DNA of 14,039 nt from Alloprevotella sp. (GCA_015259235.1 JABZGM010000042.1:1-14039); one strand, 5' to 3'; numbered from the stretch's first letter, positions 1 through 7,378 are shown. Numbers and translations are program-made. Notes: generated from the sequence alone by a model not told the origin.

Positions 1-160
1 CCCAAAGGCTGTTGTAATAGACATCACCTTATTCTATTTCTTTTGCTCTGGACACCTCATTGCCCACCACACGGCACTGAGGTGTCCGAGTATAAGTATA
101 CCATTCAGCTTCGTGCGTTAGACAGTCACGCTTCTCAACCCAATACACAAGTTTTGCATT
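1..160. other. Noncoding region upstream of the exporter operon
   Basis: No convincing coding sequence is visible here. A reading frame entering from the left edge stops at 15-17 (TAA, followed by TAG), so the tail of an upstream gene could end there, but only four codons are visible and this cannot be tested. The sequence TTCTTTTG at 38-45 is one base away from the Bacteroidota -7 box TAnnTTTG and sits just before the hairpin at 46-90. It could be the exporter promoter, but no well-spaced -33 box supports it. The rest is AT-rich sequence without clear signals. Confidence 0.5.
46..90. promoter_or_regulatory. Long imperfect hairpin upstream of the exporter operon
   Basis: A perfect 10-bp inverted repeat (50-59 with 78-87, arm GGACACCTCA) continues inward past one mismatch into four more pairs (61-64 with 73-76). 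This leaves an 8-base loop. It continues outward past a single bulged T into CTC/GAG (46-48 with 88-90). No T-run follows on either strand, so it does not look like a standard intrinsic terminator. It may be a leader structure of the exporter mRNA, a protein-binding inverted repeat, or a processed 3' end of an upstream transcript. Confidence 0.5.
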
Positions 161-871
161 ATGATTCACATCAAAAACCTACATAAGACTTATCAAGCTG
201 CACAACCCTTGCACGTGCTCAAAGGCATAGACTTAGACATCGAAGAAGGGGATTTTGTGAGCATTATGGGAAGTTCGGGTTCTGGCAAATCAACCCTGCT
301 CAACATATTGGGCATACTCGACACCTATGATGAGGGGGAATACTATATTGCTGACACGCTCATCAAAAATCTGTCGGAAAATAAGGCCGCAGAGTATAGA
401 AATCGTATGATAGGTTTCATTTTTCAGTCGTTCAATCTCATCAACTACAAAACGGCGTTGGAGAATGTGGCACTTCCGCTTTACTACCAAGGGGTGTCGC
501 GCAAGAAGCGAAACCTGCTGGCGATGGAACAATTGGAACGATTAGGATTGAAAGATTGGGCTCACCATTTGCCCAACGAATTGTCGGGCGGACAAAAGCA
601 ACGTGTGGCAATAGCGCGCAGCATCATCACCAATCCTCAAATACTATTGGCAGACGAACCCACTGGAGCCTTAGACTCCACGACATCGGGCGAAGTGATG
701 CAATTGCTCACCGATCTCAATGCGGAGGGTCGCACCATCATTGTGGTGACTCACGAAAGCGGTGTGGCTTATCGTACGAAACGCATCATTCACCTTTCGG
801 ATGGCGTGATTGGGCGCATCGAAGAAAATGATCCCAATGCGCTGCAACCATTTGGAGATTTGATGAAATAG
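161..871 (+). CDS. MacB/LolD-family ABC transporter ATP-binding protein
   Basis: This is the cytoplasmic ATPase that powers the exporter encoded downstream. All ABC motifs are intact: Walker A GSSGSGKS (residues 37-44), Q-loop Gln89, signature LSGGQ (141-145), Walker B ILLADE (161-166) with catalytic Glu166, D-loop GALD (169-172) and switch His198. At 236 residues it is a stand-alone nucleotide-binding domain. In E. coli MacB this domain is fused to the membrane part. Family placement rests on the MacB/LolD-like sequence (LVIMG-type Walker region, FQSFNLI after the Q-loop) and on two adjacent MacB-type permeases. The ATG at 161 gives the expected N-terminus directly before the first beta strand. 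There is no Shine-Dalgarno sequence, which is normal in Bacteroidota. The substrate cannot be deduced. Confidence 0.95.
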   Translation: MIHIKNLHKTYQAAQPLHVLKGIDLDIEEGDFVSIMGSSGSGKSTLLNILGILDTYDEGEYYIADTLIKNLSENKAAEYRNRMIGFIFQSFNLINYKTALENVALPLYYQGVSRKKRNLLAMEQLERLGLKDWAHHLPNELSGGQKQRVAIARSIITNPQILLADEPTGALDSTTSGEVMQLLTDLNAEGRTIIVVTHESGVAYRTKRIIHLSDGVIGRIEENDPNALQPFGDLMK

Positions 872-902
872 CCGCATCACATCCCAACCTTATGACTTTT
901 TC

Positions 903-923
903 CAAGAAAGTTTGCCTTTCTTG
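903..923 (+). repeat. Perfect 8-bp hairpin between ATPase and first permease
   Basis: CAAGAAAG (903-910) and CTTTCTTG (916-923) form a perfect stem around a 5-base loop. It lies in the 75-base gap between the ATPase stop and the permease start, 23 bases before that start. TGAC and GTCA flanking bases could extend it past an internal loop. No T-run follows, so it is unlikely to terminate transcription. It may adjust mRNA stability or relative expression of ATPase and permease, which is inference only. Confidence 0.4.
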
Positions 924-946
924 TCACTCCTATAACATAGCGCACT

Positions 947-2194
947 ATGTGGCACGACATTTTCATACGACTCCAACAAAACAAGCTCCGCACTGCTCTC
1001 ACGGGGTTAAGTGTGTCGGTGGGCATCTTTCTGCTCATCGTATTGCTCGGCGCAGGCAATGGGCTGATTCATGCCTTTAATCACAACAATCAGATGTTTA
1101 GCACCGATGCTATATCCATCTACCCAGGCTATACATCTAAGCCCTTCAAAGGTTGGAAAGAAGACCGCAACATTAAGTTTGACAACATAGACGTTGTCAA
1201 CACTGCAGTGGTGGCAAAGAGCAAGGTGAAGTCTACTGCTGGTAAACTAACTAGCTCAGAAAAAACAGCTTCTGCACACCAACATTATTTCAAAACAACC
1301 CTATACGGACAATCTCCTGAAGCCTACAACATAGAACGATTATCCCTCGCAAAAGGACGCTATATCAATGAACTAGACCTCAAAGAGCAACGTAAAGTGG
1401 TGGTGATACCCGACTATAGTGCAGAAGAAACATTCGGCAGCATCGAGGCAGCTATCGGCGACTATCTGAACATCGACTCTGTGTCCTACCAAGTGGTGGG
1501 AGTACTGGAATCGAATGGTAATAAAGGACAGAGCCGATGCCATATCCCTTTTAGCACATTCCGCACCATCTTTCACTCGGGCTTTGAGGTTCCAGAAATT
1601 GTGGTACAAACATATAAACCTGAAGAGGATGAATCTTTTGAGGCTTTGAGGGCGGCATGGTGTAAGAGCTTAGGGGCTCGCCACGATTTCGCAGAAGACG
1701 ACGAAAGTGCAGTGTGGATATCCAGTGTTGCTCAAGGAGCAAAAGAGCAAAATTTAGCTTTGACGATGCTCGAACGTGCATTGTGGGTGGTCGGATTGCT
1801 CACGCTGATGAGCGGTGTGGTGAGTATTTCGAACATTATGCTCATCACCGTAAAAGAAAGGACTAAAGAATTTGGTATCCGCAAAGCACTGGGCGCACGT
1901 CCTTGGGCGATACTTCGCAGTGTACTCGCAGAAAGTGTAATCATCACGCTATTCTTTGGCTACATCGGTCTTGTAGCTGGAATTGCTGCTACCGAATGGA
2001 TGAATGTAGTGTCAGGGCAACAAGTCACTGAATTTCTCAATTTCAGATTCTACACCTTCCTTGACCCTACGATTGACATGAGTGTTGCTTTCTCTGCTTT
2101 GTTGACACTCATCATAGCTGGACTCTTGGCAGGATTCTTCCCTGCACGACGAGCGGTAAAAATCAAGCCCATTACGGCACTCAATGCCAAATAA
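947..2194 (+). CDS. MacB/FtsX-type ABC transporter permease (first of two)
   Basis: This inner-membrane subunit of the exporter has 415 residues. The layout is the four-helix MacB pattern: TM1 near residues 17-37, a large periplasmic domain from about 40 to 275, TM2 near 278-300, TM3 near 330-352 and TM4 near 384-405. After TM2 comes the conserved cytoplasmic stretch VKERTKEFGIRKALGA, typical of FtsX/MacB permeases and thought to contact the ATPase. The C-terminus FFPARRAVKIKPITALNAK is also characteristic. The ATG at 947 is the first in frame after an in-frame TAG at 938. Family knowledge says such permeases work as dimers and move substrate from the periplasm to a TolC channel by mechanotransmission rather than through the inner membrane. 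Pairing with the second permease is inferred. Confidence 0.93.
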   Translation: MWHDIFIRLQQNKLRTALTGLSVSVGIFLLIVLLGAGNGLIHAFNHNNQMFSTDAISIYPGYTSKPFKGWKEDRNIKFDNIDVVNTAVVAKSKVKSTAGKLTSSEKTASAHQHYFKTTLYGQSPEAYNIERLSLAKGRYINELDLKEQRKVVVIPDYSAEETFGSIEAAIGDYLNIDSVSYQVVGVLESNGNKGQSRCHIPFSTFRTIFHSGFEVPEIVVQTYKPEEDESFEALRAAWCKSLGARHDFAEDDESAVWISSVAQGAKEQNLALTMLERALWVVGLLTLMSGVVSISNIMLITVKERTKEFGIRKALGARPWAILRSVLAESVIITLFFGYIGLVAGIAATEWMNVVSGQQVTEFLNFRFYTFLDPTIDMSVAFSALLTLIIAGLLAGFFPARRAVKIKPITALNAK

Positions 2195-2217
2195 TAATGC
2201 TCCACTCTCCTAAATTC

Positions 2218-3477
2218 ATGACTATGACTATATTTGATCTCGACAAATGGTCTGAAATCTGGCAAACCCTGAGTCGCAACAAATCGCGCTCCTTGCTCAC
2301 TGCCTTCGGAGTATTTTGGGGTATCTTTATGCTCACAATCCTCGTGGGTGGGAGTAATGGTTTTCGAGCTATACTAGAAGCCAACTTCAATGGTTTTGCA
2401 CAAAATTCGTATTTCTTCATGCCGGGGAAAACGACAAAACCCTATAAGGGATTCCAAGTGAACCGCTCTTGGATGTTGCACTTGAGCGATGTGGATGCGC
2501 TCCCCAAACAAGTGCCTGGGGTGAAGCTCGCTACGCCTATGGTGTTGGGACTCTTCACAGAAATGACCCACAAGCAACATAAGGAGAATGTATCCCTGAA
2601 AGGAGTATACCCCAACTATGATCAAATTGAAAATCCTCACATCGTGATGGGGCGTTTCATTCAGATGGCAGATGTGGTGAATCAGCGACGTGTATGTGTG
2701 CTCAGTAAAAACATTGCATCGCGACTCTTTCCCAACGACCCTAACCCTCTAGGAAAGTACGTACAATCTGGTGGTATGTATCTGCAAGTGGTGGGGGTGT
2801 CTCACATCATCAGTAACTTTGGTGTGGGTGGGAATAGCAGCTATTCGGTGTTTATCCCTTTCTCTGTAGCTCAAAACTTAACGAAATCGGGCAATGACAT
2901 CGCTATTATCGGAGTAGTGGTGAAAGATAATGTGTCGATCAGCAGTATTCAACCACAAATGGAAAGATTTTTCTGTGAACGACACTCTGTGGATCCTACA
3001 GACACCGCATCCTATATGAGCATCAACATGGAATCAATGTTTCAAATGGTGACAGCGCTGTTTTCGGGCATCAACATCCTTGTATGGCTCATTGGTGTCG
3101 GCACCTTGCTCTCAGGCGCCATTGGTATCTCCAACATTATGATGGTAGTCGTGAAAGAGCGCACTACAGAAATAGGCATTCGTCGCGCCATCGGTGCCAA
3201 ACCACGCGACATCCTCTCTCAAATTATGACAGAGAGTGTGGTCATTACTCTACTTGCTGGCATAGGTGGCATCATTATATCGGTGTGGATTTTGAGCGGT
3301 ATAGACATAGCTGCACATTCTATGACGGAATCTTACCCGAGTGGCGGATTCTTCATCAGTTTCCCAGTAGCGGTTGGAGCATTGTTTGCCCTTTCCATCA
3401 TTGGTGTTTTAGCAGGCATAGCCCCTTCGCTTCGAGCACTTGCCATCAAACCGATTGACGCCATCCGCGATGAATAA
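2218..3477 (+). CDS. MacB/FtsX-type ABC transporter permease (second of two)
   Basis: This is a second, clearly different permease with the same four-helix plan. TM1 is in AFGVFWGIFMLTILVGGSNG, followed by a periplasmic domain of about 220 residues, TM2 ending in SGAIGISNIMMVV, the loop VKERTTEIGIRRAIGAKP, and two C-terminal helices ending in LRALAIKPIDAIRDE. The frame is open from an ATG at 2197, three bases after the first permease stops. I prefer 2218 (419 residues) or 2224, because family members usually begin only a few residues before the FDLDKW-EIW segment, and 2197 would add seven residues without similarity to the family. Tight coupling to the first permease suggests co-translation and a heterodimer, which is inference. 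The TM2 and coupling-loop motifs resemble those of the first permease, whereas the periplasmic domains differ. Confidence 0.92.
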   Translation: MTMTIFDLDKWSEIWQTLSRNKSRSLLTAFGVFWGIFMLTILVGGSNGFRAILEANFNGFAQNSYFFMPGKTTKPYKGFQVNRSWMLHLSDVDALPKQVPGVKLATPMVLGLFTEMTHKQHKENVSLKGVYPNYDQIENPHIVMGRFIQMADVVNQRRVCVLSKNIASRLFPNDPNPLGKYVQSGGMYLQVVGVSHIISNFGVGGNSSYSVFIPFSVAQNLTKSGNDIAIIGVVVKDNVSISSIQPQMERFFCERHSVDPTDTASYMSINMESMFQMVTALFSGINILVWLIGVGTLLSGAIGISNIMMVVVKERTTEIGIRRAIGAKPRDILSQIMTESVVITLLAGIGGIIISVWILSGIDIAAHSMTESYPSGGFFISFPVAVGALFALSIIGVLAGIAPSLRALAIKPIDAIRDE

Positions 3478-3540
3478 GACCCTTTTAGCACAACCTCATT
3501 CTTTCCTCATATTCCTAATAACAAGTTATATTCTTGCATC

Positions 3541-4656
3541 ATGAAAAAAGCAATTAAAATCATTGGTCTCATCCTTCTTGGAGTGATTTTTATTGGCACC
3601 TTTGTCTTCCTCTACAATAAGACGCAAAAGAAAGAAGCAACTTTTGAAGAGATTGCTCCTGCCTACAACGACCTTCAACGCACCACCGTGGCAACGGGGA
3701 CGATAGAACCGCGCAACGAAGTGGACATTAAACCACAGATTTCTGGCATCGTGGCAGAACTCTACAAAGAAGCTGGACAGTCGGTGAAAAAAGGAGAGCT
3801 GATAGCGCGTGTGAAAGTGATTCCAGACATGAGTTCGCTCAACTCGGCAGAAAATCGCGTGCGATTGGCTCAACTGAACTTGGCACAAGCTCAACGCGAC
3901 TACAACCGCAACAAACAACTCCACGATCAGCAGCTCATTTCTACCGAAGAGATGGAGAAATCGCACTTGGCGCTTCGTCAAAACAAAGAAGAATTGGCGA
4001 ATGCAACAGAGGCACTGCAGATTCTCAAAGAAGGTGTGAGCCGCTCCATGGCAGCACAATCCACAACTTTGGTTCGTTCTACGATTGATGGCATCATCCT
4101 TAATGTCCCTGTGAAAGTGGGTAACTCGGTAATTATGAGCAACACCTTCAACGAAGGTACAACGATTGCGACGGTGGCAAACATGAAAGACTTGCTCTTC
4201 AAAGGCACCATTGACGAAACGGAAGTGGCTTTGCTCACTAATGGAATGTCCATGGACATCTCCGTCGGTGCTTTGCCCGATGCTACGTTGTCTGCAAAGT
4301 TGGAATTTATTGCCCCTAAAGTGAGCGCTGGCACCCAAAGTAATCAGTTTGAAATCAAGGGGGCTATTGCCCCCAACAGTGGTCATCAGCTCCGCGCTGG
4401 CTATAGTGCCAACGCAACCATCGTATTGGAGGCTCGCAAACACGTGCTCACAGTGCCCGAAAGTGCGATTGTTCACGAGAACAACAAGACCGTAGTTTAT
4501 GTGGTGACAAGCAAGCCAGGCGCTGTTCCTCAAACATTTGAACGTCGAGAGGTGACTGTTGGCTTGTCCGATGGCGTAAACATAGAGATTGTTAAAGGAC
4601 TCACCACCAAAGACCGTGTGCGCGGCAACCAACAAGAAGCAACCACTGACCAATAA
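3541..4656 (+). CDS. macA: MacA/HlyD-family periplasmic adaptor subunit
   Basis: This adaptor (371 residues) should join the permeases to the TolC-like channel. Residues 5-24 form a hydrophobic N-terminal anchor after MKKAIK. The first half of the lipoyl/biotinyl-like domain is at about 60-91 (VDIKPQISGIVAELYKEAGQ). An alpha-helical hairpin rich in Ala, Gln, Leu and charged residues spans about 101-170. The second lipoyl half starts near 175 (STIDGIILNVPVKVGNSV), followed by a beta-barrel domain (about 215-285) and a membrane-proximal domain to the end. This order and length match MacA-type adaptors. No lipobox cysteine is present, so it is probably held by an uncleaved signal anchor. It starts 63 bases after the second permease stops and belongs to the same operon. 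Codons TTA, CTA and TCA are nearly absent, which leaves the opposite strand open. Confidence 0.93.
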   Translation: MKKAIKIIGLILLGVIFIGTFVFLYNKTQKKEATFEEIAPAYNDLQRTTVATGTIEPRNEVDIKPQISGIVAELYKEAGQSVKKGELIARVKVIPDMSSLNSAENRVRLAQLNLAQAQRDYNRNKQLHDQQLISTEEMEKSHLALRQNKEELANATEALQILKEGVSRSMAAQSTTLVRSTIDGIILNVPVKVGNSVIMSNTFNEGTTIATVANMKDLLFKGTIDETEVALLTNGMSMDISVGALPDATLSAKLEFIAPKVSAGTQSNQFEIKGAIAPNSGHQLRAGYSANATIVLEARKHVLTVPESAIVHENNKTVVYVVTSKPGAVPQTFERREVTVGLSDGVNIEIVKGLTTKDRVRGNQQEATTDQ

Positions 4657-4711
4657 ATCTAATGGTCGGTCATATTCTTAAGGTTTCATCCCTCATACAC
4701 TAGTCTCGATT

Positions 4712-6019
4712 ATGAAGAAAATCATATTTATGCTCCTCACAGCAGGCTTTCCGCTAATGGTTGGCGCGCAAACGCTTACGCTGCGCCAATGCATAGACCG
4801 CGCAGTGGCATGCAATGTCAGTGTGCGACAAGCCCAAGTGGGACAACAGCAGCAAAAGATAGCCCTGGAGTCTGCCAAACAAGCTAGACTTCCCCAAGTG
4901 GGCGGTAGTTTTAACCAAAACCTATCGCTCGGACGCGGACTCACCGCCAACAACACTTATGATACGCGCAACACCTACTCTTCCTCCTTGGGAGTGCACG
5001 CTGATATGCCACTCTTTACAGGCTTCCGCATTGGCAACGAGCGCAAACGTGCAGAACTCAATCTGAGAGCAGCGACAGCAGACATCGAACGTCTGAGCGA
5101 AAGCCTGGGATTGCAAGTGACACAAGCCTATTTCCAAGTACTCTACCAACAAGAATTACTGCAACAAGCAAAGACCAACTTGCAGCTATCTCAACTCCAA
5201 GAGAGTCGACTTGTTGGTTTGATTCAGTCAGGCAAGGCGGCACAAGTGGAACTCAGTGAGGCGCAATCGCGAGTGGCGCAAGACCAAGCCTCTATTGTAC
5301 AAGAAGAGAGTCAATATAACTTGGCACTACTCGAACTCTCTCAATTGCTCGAGTTCTCTACACCTGATAGTTTACATATAGCTTCGCCTGCATCACTTCA
5401 ACTTCCTCATCTGCCAGAAAGTGCTGATGCAGTGTTTGCACTCGCACTTCCCCAGCGTCCTGCACTGCAAGTGGCAAAACTTCGTACAGAAGCTGCACAA
5501 ATGGGCGTGAAGGTGGCACGTTCGGGTTATCTTCCTACCCTCTCCCTCTCTGCTGGTCTGGGCACTAATTACTACAATACTTCTGGATTCACCAACGAAG
5601 CATTCAATAGACAGATTCGCAACAACTTCGCTTCCTCTCTTGCACTCTCACTCAGTATCCCCATCTTTGATCGATACAGCACGCGCAATAGTGTGAAACA
5701 GGCAAAACTCGAAGTGGTGAATCAACAACTGGAGGAAGAAAATCTCAAAAAAACGCTGTATAAAGAGATTCAAAACGCATATTACAATGCGGTGGCAGCA
5801 CAACAAAAGTGGGCTGCAGCAAAGACGGCAGAGCAGGCTTCGGAAACCACCCTCAATCTCGTGACGAAGAAATACGAAGCTGGGAAAGCTAATGGCACGG
5901 AATACGACGAAGCCCGTAAAAAACACACCAGCGCTGCTACTCAACGGCTCACAGCTTACTACGACTATATGTTCCGCACCAAGATTCTAGATTTCTACGC
6001 TGGCGAACCGTTGCAATAA
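4712..6019 (+). CDS. tolC: TolC-like outer membrane efflux protein
   Basis: This 435-residue protein is the probable exit duct. It begins with a signal peptide (MKKIIFMLLTAGFPLMVGAQ), probably cleaved after Gln20, followed at once by TLTLRQCIDRAV, the usual start of an OEP/TolC chain. Two related helical OEP repeats follow, at about 22-225 and 230-430, rich in Ala, Gln and Leu with long amphipathic helices and short beta segments (SSLGVHADMPLFTGF and SSLALSLSIPIFDR) in equivalent positions. These features match TolC/CusC-type channels that assemble as trimers. It closes the exporter operon 55 bases after macA, which argues that it serves this transporter. Some TolC proteins are shared among systems, so exclusivity is not certain. 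Confidence 0.93.
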   Translation: MKKIIFMLLTAGFPLMVGAQTLTLRQCIDRAVACNVSVRQAQVGQQQQKIALESAKQARLPQVGGSFNQNLSLGRGLTANNTYDTRNTYSSSLGVHADMPLFTGFRIGNERKRAELNLRAATADIERLSESLGLQVTQAYFQVLYQQELLQQAKTNLQLSQLQESRLVGLIQSGKAAQVELSEAQSRVAQDQASIVQEESQYNLALLELSQLLEFSTPDSLHIASPASLQLPHLPESADAVFALALPQRPALQVAKLRTEAAQMGVKVARSGYLPTLSLSAGLGTNYYNTSGFTNEAFNRQIRNNFASSLALSLSIPIFDRYSTRNSVKQAKLEVVNQQLEEENLKKTLYKEIQNAYYNAVAAQQKWAAAKTAEQASETTLNLVTKKYEAGKANGTEYDEARKKHTSAATQRLTAYYDYMFRTKILDFYAGEPLQ

Positions 6020-6151
6020 AGGATAGCTTTATATCGTATACTTAGCACCATGCCACAATCGTTACTCAGTGCCAATCAGCATATCCTTTTAGGATAGCGA
6101 AGATTACTCAGAAAAACTCCACAATAATAAAAAGGAGTTCCTTCTTTTTCT

Positions 6152-6192
6152 AAAAATCTCCGAGTTTCACATTGATAACTCGGAGATTTTTT
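6152..6192 (+). terminator. Intrinsic terminator of the exporter operon
   Basis: A perfect 15-bp inverted repeat (6152-6166 with 6177-6191) encloses a 10-base loop. The GC core is CTCCGAG, and the right arm runs into six T residues. The left arm starts with five A residues, so the structure could also terminate transcription on the other strand. It lies 133 bases after the tolC stop codon and before the nagB promoter, so it separates the two units. Confidence 0.88.
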
Positions 6193-6298
6193 CTGCTTTA
6201 ACTGCATAAGTATAGAGAATATATGGAAGAGCTGTCGAAAAAAATCACTAGATTGTAGAAAATGATTGGCGAATAAACTTAATACCAAATAAAATGCG

Positions 6299-6306
6299 TA
6301 TCTTTG
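6299..6306 (+). promoter_or_regulatory. Probable -7 promoter box for nagB
   Basis: TATCTTTG matches the Bacteroidota sigma-70-type -7 consensus TAnnTTTG exactly. Transcription would start near 6312, giving a 5' leader of about 65 bases. No clear TTTG -33 box is found at the usual distance. The nearest TTG (6266-6268) is about 30 bases away, so the promoter may be weak or activator-dependent. Confidence 0.55.
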
Positions 6307-6378
6307 TAAAGTCAAAGAGACAAACGACCTAGTCGATAATTATTATATCAAAAACAACATATACACTATCTTTCCACC

Positions 6379-7170
6379 ATGAGAGTTATCATCGAACCCG
6401 ATTACGCAAAATTGTCGCAATGGGCAGCTGATTACGTTGTGAATAAAATCAACTCAGCAAAGCCAACCGCAGAAAAACCTTTCGTTTTGGGATTGCCCAC
6501 AGGTTCTAGCCCCATCGGCATGTACCAAGCCATCGTTAAGGCTTACCAAGAAGGTCGCGTAAGCTTCAAGCATGTTGTCACCTTCAACATGGACGAATAT
6601 GTGGGTCTTCCTGAAGAACACCCTGAAAGCTACCACTCTTTCATGGCAACCAATCTTTTCAAACATATTGATTGTCCAAAAGAAAACATCCATATCCTCA
6701 ATGGAAATGCCAAAGATTTAGTCGCTGAATGCGCAAATTACGAAAAGATGATTGCTGACTTTGGTGGTATCGACCTTTTCCTCGGTGGTATTGGTCCTGA
6801 TGGTCACATTGCTTTCAACGAACCTTTCTCTTCACTCAACAGCCGTACACGCGAAAAGACCCTCACAACTGACACTCGCATCGCTAACAGCCGTTTCTTC
6901 GGTGGCGATCCAAATGCAGTTCCCGCTACCGCTCTCACTGTAGGTGTTGGCACTGTGATGTCTGCCAAGGAAGTACTTATCCTCTGCAACGGACACAACA
7001 AGGCTCGCGCTTTGCAAGCTGCTATCGAAGGTCCCGTATGCCAAGCTTGGACTATCTCTGCTTTGCAAACTCACCCTCACGGAATTATCGTATGTGACGA
7101 GGCGGCTTGCGAAGAAATCAAAGTAGGTACTTACAAGTACTTCAAAGACATCGAAAAAGATAACTTGTAA
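6379..7170 (+). CDS. nagB: Glucosamine-6-phosphate deaminase
   Basis: The enzyme converts glucosamine 6-phosphate to fructose 6-phosphate and ammonia in the cytoplasm, feeding amino-sugar carbon into glycolysis. The 263-residue protein aligns without gaps to E. coli NagB over almost its whole length. It keeps the catalytic residues Asp72, Asp141, His143 and Glu148 (GPDGHIAFNEP segment) and the phosphate-binding loop LPTGSSP (39-45). The E. coli allosteric-site residues Ser151, Arg158, Lys160, Thr161 and Tyr254 are also at the same positions. This suggests a hexameric enzyme activated by N-acetylglucosamine 6-phosphate, which is inference. The ATG at 6379 reproduces the E. coli N-terminus. It is flanked by a -7 box upstream and a terminator downstream, so it is probably transcribed alone. 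No nagA or transporter gene adjoins it. Confidence 0.97.
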   Translation: MRVIIEPDYAKLSQWAADYVVNKINSAKPTAEKPFVLGLPTGSSPIGMYQAIVKAYQEGRVSFKHVVTFNMDEYVGLPEEHPESYHSFMATNLFKHIDCPKENIHILNGNAKDLVAECANYEKMIADFGGIDLFLGGIGPDGHIAFNEPFSSLNSRTREKTLTTDTRIANSRFFGGDPNAVPATALTVGVGTVMSAKEVLILCNGHNKARALQAAIEGPVCQAWTISALQTHPHGIIVCDEAACEEIKVGTYKYFKDIEKDNL

Positions 7171-7204
7171 TCCCTACATTTTATCACTTCACTCTCTTTC
7201 TTAG

Positions 7205-7256
7205 CGTGTCTTTGCTCCGCCTTCTCATAGGTGAGCAAAGACACGTTGCTGTTTTT
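7205..7256 (+). terminator. Intrinsic terminator of nagB
   Basis: A perfect 13-bp inverted repeat (CGTGTCTTTGCTC at 7205-7217 with 7233-7245) is followed after TTGCTG by a T-run (7252-7256). Inside the loop, CCT (7220-7222) and AGG (7229-7231) can add three pairs. It lies 34 bases after the nagB stop. The few bases between the stem and the T-run make it slightly atypical. Nine bases of each arm recur further downstream (see the hairpin at 7335). Confidence 0.75.
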
Positions 7257-7334
7257 AGAAGACTGTTCGTCTTGCAAGGAAGCCCAAGTGACTCCGATTT
7301 TCAGCCCTCGTACTTCTGAAAACAGATACGCTCA

Positions 7335-7360
7335 CTTTGCTTCTCGGAGCAAAGATTTTT
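7335..7360 (+). promoter_or_regulatory. Terminator-like hairpin in the maturase leader
   Basis: CTTTGCT (7335-7341) and AGCAAAG (7348-7354) form a 7-bp stem with a 6-base loop, followed by A and five T residues. It lies just 18 bases before the maturase start codon at 7379, an odd place for a plain terminator. Both arms repeat segments of the nagB terminator: CTTTGCT also occurs at 7210-7216 and GAGCAAAGA also at 7233-7241. The arms could therefore exchange partners, as in an attenuator. This is a structural observation, and no regulator is known. Confidence 0.4.
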
Positions 7361-7378
7361 CACCTTTTTTCCATAGAC

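Larger units (their letters stand above)
6020..6378 (+). other. Intergenic region between tolC and nagB
   Basis: There is no supported gene in these 359 bases. The first half holds three inverted repeats in series: a small one at 6082-6096 (TATCCT/AGGATA, 3-base loop), a weak one at 6115-6139 (AACTCC/GGAGTT, 14-base loop) and a strong terminator at 6152-6192. The second half is AT-rich and holds the nagB -7 box at 6299-6306. A 6-bp inverted repeat (TCTTTG at 6301-6306 with CAAAGA at 6313-6318) overlaps that box and the likely transcription start, so it could be an operator. Confidence 0.6.

Noticed and set aside
3..17. End of an upstream gene (four codons then TAA TAG)
   Set aside because: Four codons cannot identify a gene, and a stop codon near the edge is expected by chance in one of the frames.
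892..1080. An open frame starting at an ATG before the first permease
   Set aside because: It overlaps the permease start in another frame, runs over a conserved transmembrane segment and gives a His/Arg-rich sequence of no known type.
3529..3536. TATTCTTG as a separate promoter for macA
   Set aside because: It has one mismatch to the -7 box and lies four bases before the ATG, leaving no room for a leader. Operon transcription from upstream is the simpler reading.
3526..4653. A 375-codon open frame on the - strand opposite macA
   Set aside because: Its codons are in register with macA codons, so it stays open only because macA avoids TTA, CTA and TCA. The translation is rich in Cys, His and Phe with no domain or plausible start, while macA on the + strand is a clear family member.
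6115..6149. Weak stem AACTCC/GGAGTT followed by a T-rich stretch, as a second terminator
   Set aside because: The stem has only six pairs with a loop of about 13 bases and the T-run is delayed. The adjacent 15-bp stem explains termination better.
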